Positions 17,097-29,054 of a DNA stretch of 64,000 nt are shown in pieces. The stretch spans positions 62,001 to 126,000 of the forward strand of contig NZ_MUZA01000005.1 in NCBI RefSeq assembly GCF_021442385.1. Direction: 5' to 3'. The DNA comes from Micromonospora sp. MH99 (GTDB taxonomy: Bacteria; Actinomycetota; Actinomycetes; Mycobacteriales; Micromonosporaceae). The translations under genes and the position numbers were made by a program. Positions within the stretch are counted from its first letter, which is position 1, and each line of letters opens with the position of its first letter. Below the pieces are notes generated by a model. It was not told where the DNA came from and did no database searches. It was given only the letters and a program-made list of their open reading frames with translations.

Positions 17097-17207
17097 GCCG
17101 CCCGGAGGCCCGGTTCGTCACTGTCACACCACAGGTCGTACTCCGGGGGTGTTCACATAACGGTTGAGTGCGACATTCCGTCCGGCCCGAGGCTCGCTCC
17201 CGGATCT

Positions 17208-18092
17208 TCATCGGGTCAACGGCGCGTTCTTCTCGGTCAGCAGACCGAACAGGTAGTCGCCGAAGCCGCTCTTGGTCAGCGGCTCGGCGAGCGCGGCCAG
17301 CTGGTCGTCGTCGATGAGGCCGGCCCGCCAGGCCACCTCCTCGACGCAACCGATCTTCAGGCCCTGCCGCTCCTCGATCACCCGGACGAACTCGCCGGCC
17401 TGCATCATCGAGGCGAACGTGCCGGTGTCCAGCCAGGCCGTGCCCCGGTCCAGCAGGGTGACGGTCAGCTCACCGGTCTCCCGGTACACCTCGTTGACCG
17501 CCGTGATCTCCAGCTCGCCCCGGGCGCTGGGCGTGATCTTGTGGGCGATGTCCACCACGCGGTTGTCGTAGAAGTACAGGCCGGGCACCGCGTAGCGCGA
17601 CTTCGGCCGAGCCGGCTTCTCCTCGATCGAGAGCACCCGACCCTCGGCGTCGAAGTCCACCACGCCGTAATCCTGCGGGTTGGACACCGGGTACGCGAAC
17701 ACCCGGCCGCCGACGAGGTCGCTGTGGGTGGCCAACTGCCGACCCAGACCGACGCCGTGGAAGATGTTGTCGCCGAGGATCAGCCCCACCGAATCGTCGC
17801 CGATGAACTCCGCGCCGAGGATGAACGCCTGGGCGATGCCCTCCGGGCGGGCCTGCGTGACGTACTCCAGCCGCAGTCCGAACTGGCTGCCGTCGCCGAG
17901 CAACCGGCGGAACTGGTCCTGGTCCTCCGGTGTGGTGATCATCAGGATCTCCCGCACACCGGACATCACCAGCGTGGAGAGCGGGTAGTAGATCATCGGC
18001 TTGTCGAAGATCGGCATCAGCTGCTTGGACACTGCCCGCGTGATCGGCCAGAGCCGAGAGCCGGTGCCGCCAGCGAGTACGATTCCGCGCAC
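17208..18092 (-). CDS. rmlA: Glucose-1-phosphate thymidylyltransferase RmlA
   Basis: A 294-residue nucleotidyltransferase with the signature [20 protein letters not shown] at the N-terminus and GDNIFHG further in. It makes dTDP-glucose from glucose-1-phosphate and dTTP, the first step to dTDP-rhamnose. GTG 18092 is chosen because TAAGCT ends 7 nt before it and MRGIVLAGG is the canonical N-terminus. It is divergent from rmlB. RmlC and RmlD are not in this window, so the pair supplies dTDP-4-keto-6-deoxyglucose and relies on genes elsewhere. Confidence 0.95.
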   Translation of the reverse strand: MRGIVLAGGTGSRLWPITRAVSKQLMPIFDKPMIYYPLSTLVMSGVREILMITTPEDQDQFRRLLGDGSQFGLRLEYVTQARPEGIAQAFILGAEFIGDDSVGLILGDNIFHGVGLGRQLATHSDLVGGRVFAYPVSNPQDYGVVDFDAEGRVLSIEEKPARPKSRYAVPGLYFYDNRVVDIAHKITPSARGELEITAVNEVYRETGELTVTLLDRGTAWLDTGTFASMMQAGEFVRVIEERQGLKIGCVEEVAWRAGLIDDDQLAALAEPLTKSGFGDYLFGLLTEKNAPLTR

Positions 18093-18099
18093 CCGGGGG

Positions 18100-18105
18100 A
18101 GCTTA
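18100..18105 (-). promoter_or_regulatory. -10 element of rmlA (leaderless)
   Basis: TAAGCT on the minus strand, 7 nt before GTG 18092. Confidence 0.6.
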
Positions 18106-18168
18106 GCCGCAACCAACCAGCCCGTCGCATGTCGGTTTTTGCCGGACAGCCGGGCCCACCGCTTCGCG

Positions 18169-18174
18169 TACACT
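18169..18174 (+). promoter_or_regulatory. -10 element of rmlB
   Basis: TACACT, 9 nt before GTG 18184; leaderless or nearly so. Confidence 0.5.
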
Positions 18175-18183
18175 CCTGGACAC

Positions 18184-19185
18184 GTGAGGTTCCTCGTCAC
18201 CGGCGGCGCCGGATTCATCGGTTCAGAATTCGTCCGCATGCTGCTGGGCGAGCCTGGTGGCACCGCCTCGGGTGTGCCCGTGGTCGACCCCGCCGGCGTG
18301 ACCGTGCTCGACAAGCTCACCTACTCGGGCAACCTGGCGAACCTCGACCCGGTGCGCGACGACCCGCGGCTGCGCTTCGTCCAGGGCGACATCTGCGACC
18401 CGACCGTCGTCGACGAGGTGGTCCCCGGGCACGACGTGATCGTGCACTTCGCGGCGGAATCGCACGTCGACCGCTCGATCGCCGGCCCCGCGCCGTTCGT
18501 CACCACCAACGTGCTCGGCACGCAGACCCTGCTGGACGCCGCGCTGCGCCACGGCACCGGCCGCTTCGTGCACGTCTCCACCGACGAGGTGTACGGGTCC
18601 ATCGACGAGGGCTCCTGGACCGAGACCTGGCCGCTCGCACCGACCTCGCCGTACTCGGCCTCGAAGGCCGGCTCCGACCTGCTCGCCCTGGCCTACCACC
18701 GCACCCACGGCATGGACGTGGTGGTCACCCGCTGCTCCAACAACTACGGGCCGTACCAGTTCCCCGAGAAGGTCATCCCGCTGTTCGTCACCAACCTGCT
18801 CGACGGCGGCACCGTTCCCCTCTACGGCGATGGCGGCAACATCCGCGACTGGCTGCACGTGCACGACCACTGCCGGGGCATCGCGCTGGTTGCGCAGAAG
18901 GGCCGTGGCGGCGAGGTCTACCACATCGGCGGCGGCACGGAACTGACCAACAAGGAGCTGACCGGCCTGCTGCTGGATGCCTGCGGCGCCGACTGGGACC
19001 GGGTCGTCCCGGTCGCCGACCGCAAGGGCCACGACCGCCGCTACTCGCTGGACATCACCAAGATCAAACAAGAGTTGGGGTACGCCCCGAGCATCGACCT
19101 CGCCGACGGCCTGGCGCAGACCGTGCAGTGGTACCGCGAAAACCGGGCCTGGTGGGAGCCGTTGAAGGCCGCACCGGCCGCATGA
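18184..19185 (+). CDS. rmlB: dTDP-glucose 4,6-dehydratase RmlB
   Basis: A 333-residue extended SDR. The NAD-binding GGAGFIG is at residues 7-13, followed by the catalytic THR region (HVSTDEVYG), the YSASK pair ([11 protein letters not shown]), and [14 protein letters not shown]. It converts dTDP-glucose to dTDP-4-keto-6-deoxyglucose. GTG 18184 starts at the canonical [13 protein letters not shown]. It is divergent from rmlA, with 91 bp between the two start codons carrying both promoters. Confidence 0.95.
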   Translation: MRFLVTGGAGFIGSEFVRMLLGEPGGTASGVPVVDPAGVTVLDKLTYSGNLANLDPVRDDPRLRFVQGDICDPTVVDEVVPGHDVIVHFAAESHVDRSIAGPAPFVTTNVLGTQTLLDAALRHGTGRFVHVSTDEVYGSIDEGSWTETWPLAPTSPYSASKAGSDLLALAYHRTHGMDVVVTRCSNNYGPYQFPEKVIPLFVTNLLDGGTVPLYGDGGNIRDWLHVHDHCRGIALVAQKGRGGEVYHIGGGTELTNKELTGLLLDACGADWDRVVPVADRKGHDRRYSLDITKIKQELGYAPSIDLADGLAQTVQWYRENRAWWEPLKAAPAA

Positions 19186-19366
19186 CCCGGTCGTCCGACG
19201 CCGACGATCGGGCCGCCGCGAGTCGGCCACTGCTTCCGGGCTGGCACACCACCGTTCGCCTCCGCCATTACCGGCGACCGAAACGGCTTCAACGGCCCCG
19301 TCGTCGGTCCATGCGACCACACGTACAAGCTCGGTGGAGCCGAGCCAGGACAGGGCGTTCAACGCC

Positions 19367-19404
19367 GTCGGCGGGCACCCCGTTCCTCCGGGCCGCCCGC
19401 CGAC
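19367..19404. terminator. Inverted repeat between convergent rmlB and prcA
   Basis: A perfect 10-bp inverted repeat (arms 19367-19376 and 19395-19404, 18-nt loop) in the 229-bp space between the two stop codons. It could end either transcript. No gene is visible elsewhere in this gap. Confidence 0.45.
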
Positions 19405-19414
19405 ACGACGCGCG

Positions 19415-20245
19415 CTACTTGCCGTCCGCCGGCTTGTCCTCCAGATCGGCGGAGCCCGCCGACGTCGTCGGCTTGTGCGCCTCCGTGGTCGGCTGCGCCG
19501 GCGTGTCCGGCCCTCCCGCCTCGGCCGGCTGCTCGGCTGCCGCGACATCACCGTCCAGCAGCGCCGTCAGCGCCGCGCCCGTGATCCGACGGAACGTACG
19601 ACCCACCCGCTGGCGGTCCAGCACCGCCACCTCGAGCTGGTTGGCGGCGATCGTGCGGGCCGCGCCGCCCTCACCACCGACGCTGCTCAACGCCTGCACC
19701 GCCACCCGGGCCGCCTCGCCGAGGGACATGTCCGCCCGGTGCTGGGACTTCAGCACACCGGTGATCGCCTCGGCCTGACCACCCATGGCCATCCGGCCGG
19801 GCTCGTCGTTGACCGACCCGTCATAGGTGAGCCGGTACAGCTCGTCGTCGTCCGGAGTCGCCCCGACCTCCGCGACACAGATCTCCACCTCGAACGGCTT
19901 CGACTGCTCGGTGAAGATCGCGCCGAGCGTCTGCGCGAACGCGTTGGCGAGCGCCCGCCCGGTGACGTCACGCCGGTCGTAGCTCAGGCCGTTCAGGTCG
20001 GCCATCCGCACGCCCGCCCGACGCAGATTCTCGAACTCGTTGTACCGACCGACAGCGGCGAAGCCGATCCGGTCGTAGATCTCGCTGACCTTGTGCAGGG
20101 CGCTGGAGAGGTTCTCCGCGACGAAGAGCACCCCGCCGGAGTAGCTCAGGACCACCGCGCTGCGACCCCGAGCGATGCCCTTGCGGGCCAGCTCGGAGCG
20201 GTCGCGCATGATCTGTTCGGGCGAGGCGTAGAACTGCATGGCCAC
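19415..20245 (-). CDS. prcA: Proteasome subunit alpha PrcA
   Basis: A 276-residue alpha subunit of the 20S core. The N-terminal [23 protein letters not shown] contains the YxSPEQ gate segment and helix H0, and no catalytic threonine is present, as expected for alpha rings, which control entry and dock the Arc ATPase. The C-terminal tail of about 45 residues is acidic and Thr/Ala-rich. GTG 20245 (MAMQFYA) is chosen because GGAG lies 10 nt upstream. It follows prcB by 61 nt on the same transcript. Confidence 0.95.
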   Translation of the reverse strand: MAMQFYASPEQIMRDRSELARKGIARGRSAVVLSYSGGVLFVAENLSSALHKVSEIYDRIGFAAVGRYNEFENLRRAGVRMADLNGLSYDRRDVTGRALANAFAQTLGAIFTEQSKPFEVEICVAEVGATPDDDELYRLTYDGSVNDEPGRMAMGGQAEAITGVLKSQHRADMSLGEAARVAVQALSSVGGEGGAARTIAANQLEVAVLDRQRVGRTFRRITGAALTALLDGDVAAAEQPAEAGGPDTPAQPTTEAHKPTTSAGSADLEDKPADGK

Positions 20246-20306
20246 GGCGGCGGTTCTCCTTACGGCGCTGTGCTGACGACTGCGGACTGGTGGGGGTGGA
20301 CGGGGC

Positions 20307-21146
20307 TCATCCGCCCGGGTTCTCCATCCGGCCGGCGACCACACCCTCGGCGATCGCCGCCGTCTCGGTGTCGGTCAACCGGCGGGTGCCCTCGGCGGTA
20401 GCGGTCATCACCACCGGATAGATCCGGCGGGTCAGGTCCGGTCCACCGGTCGCGGTGTCGTCGTCGGCCGCGTCGTAGAGCGCCTCGACCGCGAGCCGGG
20501 TCGCGTCGTCCACGGACAGGCCGGCCCGGAAGCGCTTCTTCAACGCCGACTTCGCAAACAGCGAGCCCGAGCCGATCGCGTCGTACCCGGTCTCCTCGTA
20601 GGGGCCACCGGTCACGTCGAAGCTGAAGATCCGCCCCGCCCGCGCCGGGTCGGCGGCGGCCAGGTCGAAGCCGGCGAACAGCGGCACCACCGCCAGGCCC
20701 TGCATGGCCGCGCCCAGGTTGCCCCGGATCATCGACGCCAGCCGGTTGGCCTTGCCGTCGAGCGAGAGCATCGCGCCCTCGATCTTCTCGTAGTGCTCCA
20801 GCTCCACCTGGAACAGTCGCATCAGCTCGATGCCGATGCCCGCGGTGCCCGCGATGCCGACCAGCGAGTACGCGTCGGCGGGGTGCACCTTCTCGATGTC
20901 GCGCTGGGCGATCAGGTTGCCCATGGTGGCCCGTCGGTCGCCGGCCATCACCACACCGCCGGCGGCCGAGATCGCCACGATGGTGGTCGCGTGCGGCGCC
21001 AGGTCGGCGGCCATGCCCGGCGGCAGCGGCCGACGACCGGGCAGCATCTCGGGCGCCACCCGGCTCAGAAACGTGGTGAAGGAGGACGTCCCCGCGTTGG
21101 TGAACACATCTGGTAGACGCCCGGATGGATCAAAGCCCGCTGCCAC
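20307..21146 (-). CDS. prcB: Proteasome subunit beta PrcB (with propeptide)
   Basis: A 279-residue beta subunit. Autocleavage is expected before Thr54 (HA|TTIVAI), giving a 53-residue propeptide and the catalytic N-terminal threonine. The lysine and aspartate partners lie in [12 protein letters not shown] and IEKVHPAD. It is the protease of the 20S core that degrades pupylated proteins. GTG 21146 is preceded by GAGAGGA at good spacing. The first 82 nt overlap, out of frame, the end of the upstream endonuclease VII-like gene, so the prcB ribosome site lies inside that gene. Confidence 0.95.
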   Translation of the reverse strand: MAAGFDPSGRLPDVFTNAGTSSFTTFLSRVAPEMLPGRRPLPPGMAADLAPHATTIVAISAAGGVVMAGDRRATMGNLIAQRDIEKVHPADAYSLVGIAGTAGIGIELMRLFQVELEHYEKIEGAMLSLDGKANRLASMIRGNLGAAMQGLAVVPLFAGFDLAAADPARAGRIFSFDVTGGPYEETGYDAIGSGSLFAKSALKKRFRAGLSVDDATRLAVEALYDAADDDTATGGPDLTRRIYPVVMTATAEGTRRLTDTETAAIAEGVVAGRMENPGG

Positions 21147-21751
21147 GTGGTTCCTCTCAGGTACGTGATCGCCCTGGCCAGCCTCGTAGGACTGTCACGG
21201 AACTGGCCAAGACCACCGTTGCAGTTGAAGCAGAGTATCCCGCGCACCCATCCGGTGCGATGATCGTGGTCCAGATGTTGCGGGTCCGCGCCGCCGCAGA
21301 TCGCGCAGACCCCGCCCTGCTCGGCCAGGAGCTCCTGAAACTCCTTCTCCCCGATGCCGTAGCGCTGCCGTAGGTGGTATTCGCGGTTACCCCCGTACAG
21401 CCTTTCTTTCGTCTCTCTGGTCCTGGTGTTGTGGCAGGGCTTGCAGTAGCTGGCATACCCGGAGCTGTCCGCCCGGTTCCGGGGAAAGGCATCGAACGGC
21501 TTGGCCACCTCGCATGCCGGGCAGTACCTGTGTCCCTCTGGCACGACCCGCCCTGCCCGCACCTCACGATCGAACTTGGCCTTTACCCGACGCGCGTAAC
21601 TTGCCTTGGACCGCACGTTGAAGCAGGGCTTGCAGTAGCTGCCCCGCCCATCTGGCCGCTTCGAACTGGCGCAGAAATCATCGAGCGACTTCCATTCGCC
21701 GCAGTCTCGACAGCGGCGAAGTCCGTCGTGATCATCACTCACGTAAGGCAT
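21065..21751 (-). CDS. Recombination endonuclease VII-like protein with two zinc ribbons
   Basis: A 228-residue protein. Residues 14-43 and 77-106 each form a CxxC...CxxC zinc-ribbon-like repeat. Residues 149-190 carry the endonuclease VII His-Me finger: CAIC (149-152), LDHDH (160-164), then [14 protein letters not shown], giving metal ligands plus catalytic His and Asn. T4 endonuclease VII resolves branched DNA; cellular homologues are uncharacterised as far as I know. It sits between pup and prcB, 21 nt after pup, and its last 82 nt overlap prcB. The local sequence upstream of its ATG is unusually AT-rich for this window. The substrate and any link to proteasome function are unknown. Confidence 0.88.
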   Translation of the reverse strand: MPYVSDDHDGLRRCRDCGEWKSLDDFCASSKRPDGRGSYCKPCFNVRSKASYARRVKAKFDREVRAGRVVPEGHRYCPACEVAKPFDAFPRNRADSSGYASYCKPCHNTRTRETKERLYGGNREYHLRQRYGIGEKEFQELLAEQGGVCAICGGADPQHLDHDHRTGWVRGILCFNCNGGLGQFRDSPTRLARAITYLRGTTWQRALIHPGVYQMCSPTRGRPPSPRF

Positions 21752-21772
21752 GTCCGAATTAACCCTATATGT

Positions 21773-21988
21773 TCACTGACCTCCTTTTTGTACATAACCC
21801 CTGACGAACTCCTCTGCGTTCTCTTCCAGGACGGAGTCGATTTCGTCGAGGAGGTCGTCGACGTCCTCGGTGATCTCGGCGTGCCGCTCGGCCACCTCGG
21901 GGTTGGCCTCCGTGGTGACGTCCTCGATCTCCTCGCCCTGACGGGACTTGCCGGACTGCGACTGGCCGCCGCTGTCATGAGTGGCCAT
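21773..21988 (-). CDS. pup: Prokaryotic ubiquitin-like protein Pup
   Basis: A 71-residue, acidic, mostly disordered protein ending in GYVQKGGQ. The C-terminal Gln must be deamidated by Dop to Glu before PafA can ligate it. The helical segment around residues 35-60 (EITEDVDDLLDEIDSVLEE) is the part that binds the Arc coiled coil. ATG 21988 is preceded by a very strong GGAGGAGG site 5 nt upstream, fitting high expression. It is followed 21 nt later by the endonuclease VII-like gene, then prcB and prcA. Confidence 0.98.
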   Translation of the reverse strand: MATHDSGGQSQSGKSRQGEEIEDVTTEANPEVAERHAEITEDVDDLLDEIDSVLEENAEEFVRGYVQKGGQ

Positions 21989-22017
21989 TGCTGCCTCCTC
22001 CACGATCGTCTGCGATG

Positions 22018-22023
22018 AACTTA
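22018..22023 (-). promoter_or_regulatory. Possible -10 box for pup
   Basis: TAAGTT on the minus strand, 29 nt before the pup ATG and just after the dop terminator hairpin. No clear -35. Confidence 0.35.
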
Positions 22024-22039
22024 CCTCGCTCGGACGACG

Positions 22040-22078
22040 AAAAGCCCGCCGCGCGCCGGCTTGCGACGCACAGCGGGC
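22040..22078 (-). terminator. Intrinsic terminator between dop and pup
   Basis: A 13-bp stem (arms 22066-22078 and 22044-22056, three G-U pairs, 9-nt loop) followed on the minus strand by TTTT. It separates dop from the pup-prcBA unit or acts as an attenuator. Confidence 0.6.
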
Positions 22079-22092
22079 ATTCGGCGGCGCGT

Positions 22093-23610
22093 TCAGCCGC
22101 CGGTCAACGTCTCCAACAGGTCCTTGGCGCTGGCGCAGCGGTCGAACAGGGCGCCGACGTGGGCGCGGGTGCCCCGCTCCGGCTCCATCATCGGCACCCG
22201 GACGAGCGACTCGCGACCCACGTCGAAGATCACCGAGTCCCAGCTCGCGGCGACCACCTCGGAGGCGTACTGGGCGAGGCAGCGGCCACGGAAGTAGGCC
22301 CGGGTGTCCTCCGGGGGCTCGGTCATGGCGCTGCGGGTCTCCTCGTCGGTGAGCAGCGTCTTCATCGCCCCTCGGGAGACCAGCCGGTTGTAGAGGCCCT
22401 TGTCCGGGCGTACGTCGGAGTACTGCAGGTCGACGAGTTGGAGCTTGTGCGAGCCCCAGCCGAGCTTCTCCCGCTCGCGGTAGCCCTCCAGCAGCCGCAG
22501 CTTGGCCACCCAGTCCAGCTCGTCGGCGCAGAGCATCGGGTCGCGGCCGAGCCGGTCCAGCACGTCCTCCCAGCGGTCCAGCACGTCGGCGGTCTGCTCG
22601 TCGACGTCGGTGCCGTAGCGGTCGTCGACAAAGGACCGCACCCGCTCCAGGTACGCCCACTGCACGTCCAGGGCGGTCAGCCGGCGGCCGTCGCGCAGCC
22701 TCATGAGGTGCGTGAGCGAGGGGTCGTGGCTGACCGCGCGCAGTTCGCTGACCGGGTCGGCGATGCCGAGGTCGGCGCCGAGCGCCTTCTCCTCGATCAT
22801 GGTGAGGATCAGCGCGGTGGTGCCGACCTTGAGGTAGGTGGAGATCTCGGAGAGGTTGGCGTCGCCGATGATGACGTGCAGCCGGCGGTACTTGTCGGCG
22901 TCGGCGTGCGGCTCGTCGCGGGTGTTGATGATCGGCCGCTTGAGGGTGGTCTCCAGGCCGACCTCGACCTCGAAGAAGTCGGCGCGCTGGGAGATCTGGA
23001 AGCCGCTCTGCCCGCCGTCCTGCCCGATGCCGACGCGGCCGGCGCCGCAGACGATCTGTCGGGTCACGAAGAACGGCGTCAGGTACGCCACGATGTCGGC
23101 GAACGGGGTCTGCCGGCGCATCAGGTAGTTCTCGTGAGCGCCGTAGCTGGCGCCCTTGTTGTCGGTGTTGTTCTTGTAGAGGTGGATCGGCTGGCTGCCG
23201 GGGATGGTGGCGGCCCGGCGCGACGCCTCGGCCATGACCCGCTCGCCGGCCTTGTCCCAGCGCACGATGTCGCGGGGCGTGGTGACCTCGGGGGTGGAGT
23301 ATTCGGGGTGGGCGTGGTCCACGTAGAGGCGTGCGCCGTTGGTGAGTATCACGTTGGCCAGGCCGAGGTCCTCGTCGGCGAGCGCCTCGGCGGGGTCGTA
23401 GGCGGCCCCGGAGTAGGTGAAGCCGCGGGCGTCGCGCAGCGGCGATTCCTCCTCGTAGTCCCAGCGGGCACGTCCGCCCCGGTTGAGCTCGGGCCGGGCC
23501 CCGTAGGCGTTGACCACCTGGGACGAGGTGACCATCGGGTTGGCTCCGGCCTGGCCGGGCACGGAGATGCCGTACTCGACCTCGGTGCCCATGATCCGTC
23601 TTACGCTCAT
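22093..23610 (-). CDS. dop: Pup deamidase/depupylase Dop
   Basis: A 505-residue homologue of PafA with the Dop-type N-terminus [14 protein letters not shown] and the Dop loop region after it (about residues 38-80), absent from Paf[15 protein letters not shown] carries the catalytic aspartate, and [19 protein letters not shown] and [19 protein letters not shown] are conserved. It deamidates Pup-Gln to Pup-Glu and also removes Pup from substrates. ATG 23610 (MSVRRIMG) fits related proteins. It is followed by a terminator before pup and preceded by its own promoter region. Confidence 0.97.
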   Translation of the reverse strand: MSVRRIMGTEVEYGISVPGQAGANPMVTSSQVVNAYGARPELNRGGRARWDYEEESPLRDARGFTYSGAAYDPAEALADEDLGLANVILTNGARLYVDHAHPEYSTPEVTTPRDIVRWDKAGERVMAEASRRAATIPGSQPIHLYKNNTDNKGASYGAHENYLMRRQTPFADIVAYLTPFFVTRQIVCGAGRVGIGQDGGQSGFQISQRADFFEVEVGLETTLKRPIINTRDEPHADADKYRRLHVIIGDANLSEISTYLKVGTTALILTMIEEKALGADLGIADPVSELRAVSHDPSLTHLMRLRDGRRLTALDVQWAYLERVRSFVDDRYGTDVDEQTADVLDRWEDVLDRLGRDPMLCADELDWVAKLRLLEGYREREKLGWGSHKLQLVDLQYSDVRPDKGLYNRLVSRGAMKTLLTDEETRSAMTEPPEDTRAYFRGRCLAQYASEVVAASWDSVIFDVGRESLVRVPMMEPERGTRAHVGALFDRCASAKDLLETLTGG

Positions 23611-23655
23611 CGACCTACCCGCTTCGCTCGCCCGACCCGGTCCCCCGTCATGTCG

Positions 23656-23661
23656 AGCGTA
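23656..23661 (-). promoter_or_regulatory. Candidate -10 box for dop
   Basis: TACGCT on the minus strand, 45 nt before the dop ATG. It lies between the arc terminator and dop. The rest of the 293-bp arc-dop gap shows no gene. Confidence 0.45.
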
Positions 23662-23852
23662 GTCCGACTGTTCGGGGACGGGGGCACGCCGGTGCGGGCG
23701 GGTCACCGGGTGTCGGCCCGTGGCGGCGCGCTCAGTACTTGATGATCATTGGCACGGTGGTGACCCGCGGGCGTCAGCCCGCAGAGGGTCACGACGGTTG
23801 GCCGTCGGGGTCCCCGGCTCGGCCGCGGCGCGTGGGGCCGGCCGGCGCGACG

Positions 23853-23891
23853 GGTAGGGGCCCGGGACGCGTCGCGTCCCGGGCCCCTACC
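23853..23891 (-). terminator. Very strong hairpin terminator after arc
   Basis: A perfect 18-bp inverted repeat with a 3-nt loop (arms 23874-23891 and 23853-23870), 12 nt after the arc stop codon. It marks arc as a separate transcription unit from dop. Confidence 0.75.
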
Positions 23892-23903
23892 GTCACCGTT
23901 TGT

Positions 23904-25688
23904 TCAGAGGTACTGGCCGGTGTTGCTGGCGGTCTCGATGGACCGGCCGGCCTCGGCGCCCTTGCCGCCGGAGACGAGCGTGCGGATGTAGACGATCCGC
24001 TCGCCCTTCTTGCCGGAGATGCGGGCCCAGTCGTCGGGGTTGGTGGTGTTGGGCAGGTCCTCGTTCTCGCGGAACTCGTCGACGCAGGCGTCGAGCAGGT
24101 GCTGCAGGCGCATGCCCTTGCGACCGGAGGTGAGGAATTCCTTGATGGCCATCTTCTTGCTCCGGTCGACGATGTTCTGGATCATCGCGCCGGAGTTGAA
24201 GTCCTTGAAGTAGAGGACTTCCTTGTCGCCGTTGGCGTAGGTGACCTCGAGGAAGCGGTTCTCCTCGGTTTCGGAGTACATCCGCAGCACCACGGCGTCG
24301 ATCATCGCGGCGACGGTGGCCTGGGGGTCGGCTCCGTGTTCGGCGAGGTCGTCCGGGTGCAGCGGGAGCCCGGAGAGGATGTACTTGGAGAAGATGTCCT
24401 TCGCCGCCTCGGCGTCCGGTCGCTCGATCTTGATTTTCACGTCGAGCCGACCGGGGCGCAGGATCGCCGGGTCGATCATGTCTTCCCGGTTGGAGGCGCC
24501 GATGACGATGACGTTCTCCAGACCCTCCACGCCGTCGATCTCACTGAGCAGCTGCGGAACGATCGTGTTCTCCACGTCGGAGGAGACGCCGGAGCCGCGG
24601 GTCCGGAAGATCGAGTCCATCTCGTCGAAGAACACGATCACCGGGGTGCCCTCGCCGGCCTTCTCCCGAGCCCGCTGGAAGATCAGCCGGATGTGCCGCT
24701 CGGTCTCGCCGACGTACTTGTTGAGCAGCTCCGGGCCCTTGATGTTCAGGAAGAAGCTGGTGTGCTTCTCCTTGCCCTGGCGCTCGGCGATCTTCTTGGC
24801 CAGCGAGTTGGCCACCGCCTTGGCGATGAGCGTCTTGCCGCAGCCGGGCGGCCCGTAGAGCAGGATGCCCTTGGGCGGGCGGAGCTGGTGCTCGCGGAAC
24901 AGGTCCGCGTGCAGGAACGGCAACTCCACCGCGTCGCGGATCTGCTCGATCTGCGACTGGAGGCCACCGATGTCGCCGTAGTCGACGTCGGGCACCTCCT
25001 CCAGGACCAACTCCTCGACCTCGCTCTTCGGGATCCGCTCGTACGCGTACGCCGAGCGGGGCTCGATCATGAGCGAGTCGCCGGCCCGGATCGCCGAGCC
25101 GATGAGCGTCTCGGCGAGGTGCACGATGCGCTCCTCGTCGGAGTGGGAGACCACCAGCGCCCGGTCGCCCGGCCCGCCGTTCGGTCCCTCCAGGATCTCC
25201 TTGAGCATCACGACCTCACCGACCCGCTCGTACCCGAACGCGTCGACGATGTTGAGCGCGTCGTTGAGCAGGACCTCCTGACCGCGGCGCAACTCGTCCA
25301 CGTCCAGTGAGGGCGAGACGGCCACCCGCAGCTTGCGGCCGCCGGTGAAGACGTCCACCGTCCCGTCGTCGTGTTTGGCCAGGAAGACTCCGTAGCCACT
25401 CGGCGGCTGCGCGAGCCGGTCGATCTCCTCCTTGAGCGTGACGATCTGCGTGCGAGCCTCCTTGAGGGTGCTCACCAGCCGGTCGTTGTTCTCGGTCAGC
25501 CGCGCCAACTGTGCCTGGGTGGCCGCCAGCCGCTCTTCGAGCTGCCGGACGTGTCGGGGGCTTTCGGTCAACTTCCGCCGCACCAGGGCGAGTTCCTCCT
25601 GAAGGAACGCGACCTGCGTGGAGAGATCGTGGGCTTCCTTCTCCCACCGTGCGGCGCGCGAGTCCGCGTCGTCGCTGCGTGCTGCCAC
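23904..25688 (-). CDS. arc: Proteasome-associated ATPase Arc (Mpa homologue)
   Basis: A 594-residue AAA+ unfoldase. Coiled coil at residues 15-95 binds Pup, followed by tandem OB folds (about 96-235) and the AAA domain with Walker A GPPGCGKT at 279-286 and Walker [13 protein letters not shown]. The C-terminal QYL is the docking motif that inserts into the PrcA ring. It threads pupylated proteins into the 20S core. GTG 25688 is supported by GGAGG 6 nt upstream. It is transcribed alone, with a TAGTGT -10 about 38 nt upstream and a strong hairpin downstream. Confidence 0.97.
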   Translation of the reverse strand: MAARSDDADSRAARWEKEAHDLSTQVAFLQEELALVRRKLTESPRHVRQLEERLAATQAQLARLTENNDRLVSTLKEARTQIVTLKEEIDRLAQPPSGYGVFLAKHDDGTVDVFTGGRKLRVAVSPSLDVDELRRGQEVLLNDALNIVDAFGYERVGEVVMLKEILEGPNGGPGDRALVVSHSDEERIVHLAETLIGSAIRAGDSLMIEPRSAYAYERIPKSEVEELVLEEVPDVDYGDIGGLQSQIEQIRDAVELPFLHADLFREHQLRPPKGILLYGPPGCGKTLIAKAVANSLAKKIAERQGKEKHTSFFLNIKGPELLNKYVGETERHIRLIFQRAREKAGEGTPVIVFFDEMDSIFRTRGSGVSSDVENTIVPQLLSEIDGVEGLENVIVIGASNREDMIDPAILRPGRLDVKIKIERPDAEAAKDIFSKYILSGLPLHPDDLAEHGADPQATVAAMIDAVVLRMYSETEENRFLEVTYANGDKEVLYFKDFNSGAMIQNIVDRSKKMAIKEFLTSGRKGMRLQHLLDACVDEFRENEDLPNTTNPDDWARISGKKGERIVYIRTLVSGGKGAEAGRSIETASNTGQYL

Positions 25689-25725
25689 GTCCCACCTCCC
25701 CGGGGGGCTTGAACGTTCTGAGCTA

Positions 25726-25731
25726 ACACTA
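25726..25731 (-). promoter_or_regulatory. -10 element of arc
   Basis: TAGTGT on the minus strand, 37 nt before GTG 25688, giving a short leader with the GGAGG ribosome site. Confidence 0.5.
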
Positions 25732-25851
25732 GCCGCTATGAGCCCGATTCGGTCCCACGCAACACCCTCGTCACCGAACCTTGATCGCCAAGGGTGGCCT
25801 GCCGGGCCGGTACGGGCGTTCGGGTACCGTCGGAGGCTGGTACGGGAGAAC

Positions 25852-26160
25852 ATGGGGGGTGCACCGGTGGCCGAGGTCGCGACCGACCAGTTGCAGGTCT
25901 GGGTGGACCAGGATCTCTGCACGGGTGACGGGCTCTGCGTGCAGTACGCGCCGGAGGTGTTCGAGTTCGACATCGACGGCCTGGCGTACGTCAAGGGCGT
26001 CGACGGTGAGCTGCGGATGGCGCCGGGCAGCCGGGTGGACGTGCCCGCGCACCTGCGCCTCGAAGTGATCGACTCCGCGAAGGAGTGTCCGGGCGACTGC
26101 ATCCACGTGGTGCGTGGCGACGGCGTCGAGGTCGCCGGCCCGGACGCCGAGGACGACTGA
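25852..26160 (+). CDS. Ferredoxin ([3Fe-4S]/[4Fe-4S] type)
   Basis: A 102-residue small acidic ferredoxin. One cysteine group is [20 protein letters not shown] (C-x5-C) and the second is [12 protein letters not shown], the pattern of single-cluster actinobacterial ferredoxins that often serve cytochrome P450s. No P450 or reductase is nearby. The gene is divergent from arc. The start is uncertain: ATG 25852 and GTG 25867 are both possible and differ by five residues. A 14-bp hairpin follows the stop. Confidence 0.85.
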   Translation: MGGAPVAEVATDQLQVWVDQDLCTGDGLCVQYAPEVFEFDIDGLAYVKGVDGELRMAPGSRVDVPAHLRLEVIDSAKECPGDCIHVVRGDGVEVAGPDAEDD

Positions 26161-26171
26161 GCCGAACGGGC

Positions 26172-26202
26172 GCCGGCGTCGCGCGGACCGCGCGACGCCG
26201 GC
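26172..26202. terminator. Hairpin terminator between ferredoxin and the convergent gene
   Basis: A perfect 14-bp inverted repeat with a 3-nt loop (arms 26172-26185 and 26189-26202), placed between two convergent stop codons, so it can serve both strands. Confidence 0.65.
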
Positions 26203-26223
26203 TCGACCCGAACAGGGGTTGAC

Positions 26224-26796
26224 TCAGAGCATCGGGCGGCCGACCACCGACGCCACCAGCCGGGCGAACTCCTCCAGCCGGGCGATCTGCCCGGCGCCAC
26301 CGTCGTCGAGTGTCTTGCCGAAGCGCAGCGCGTCGTGCCGGGGCGTACCCGCCATGTCCTCGCTCGGCGGCGCCTCGTCCAACGAGGTGAGCAGCAGGTA
26401 GACGTCGATGCTGTCGACTCGGATCTCGCCGCTGTCGGAGCGGTTGAGCCGCCGCCGACAGCCCACCTCGGTGACCGTGGAGACCGGTACGACCCGCAGG
26501 GACGACGTCATCGATCCCGGCGGCCCCTCCCCCGGCGGCACGTCCTCGCCGTGCCAGAGGATCAGCCGGCTGCCGTCGCAGACGACGACCTCCTGCCACA
26601 CGCCGTTGACCTCGTTGACGAAGCGTTCCAGGGTGAAGCCGAGCACCGAGGCGCCGCGCAGCACTCCGCCGAGCGCTTCCAGGGCGACGTCCGGGTCGCG
26701 CAGATAGGCCCGCGCCGCCGACTCCAGGTCCTGATAGGGCGACCAGTCCGGAAACACGGCGGGCAGGTCGCCGCCGCCGTAACCCGGTCGGCTCAT
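26224..26796 (-). CDS. Conserved hypothetical protein downstream of trmI
   Basis: A 190-residue soluble protein with no signal peptide, membrane segment or motif that I recognise. The N-terminal part contains [30 protein letters not shown], the middle [22 protein letters not shown], and the C-terminus a helical [17 protein letters not shown]. The even domain structure and its place 28 nt after trmI with a GGGGGAGG ribosome site mark it as a real gene co-transcribed with trmI and the M50 protease. Function unknown. Confidence 0.8.
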   Translation of the reverse strand: MSRPGYGGGDLPAVFPDWSPYQDLESAARAYLRDPDVALEALGGVLRGASVLGFTLERFVNEVNGVWQEVVVCDGSRLILWHGEDVPPGEGPPGSMTSSLRVVPVSTVTEVGCRRRLNRSDSGEIRVDSIDVYLLLTSLDEAPPSEDMAGTPRHDALRFGKTLDDGGAGQIARLEEFARLVASVVGRPML

Positions 26797-26824
26797 GCCG
26801 CCGCCTCCCCCCGCACGCCGATGG

Positions 26825-28990
<2,166 letters not shown>

Positions 28991-29040
28991 CGGACCGGCC
29001 CGGCGTGGGGCGGGCGGCGGGCGGTGTCACACCGGTGCCC

Positions 29041-29046
29041 TAACCT
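29041..29046 (+). promoter_or_regulatory. -10 element of the RecB-like gene (leaderless)
   Basis: TAACCT, 8 nt before ATG 29055. Confidence 0.55.
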
Positions 29047-29054
29047 TTGCGGAC

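Noticed and set aside
17208-19185. Secondary-metabolite sugar cluster
   Set aside because: Only rmlA and rmlB are present, with no glycosyltransferase or biosynthetic core; they are probably general rhamnose or sugar nucleotide genes.
15639-19778. Open frame of more than 1370 codons on the plus strand opposite pafA and rmlA
   Set aside because: No domain or motif; it covers several real genes and arises from high GC third positions.
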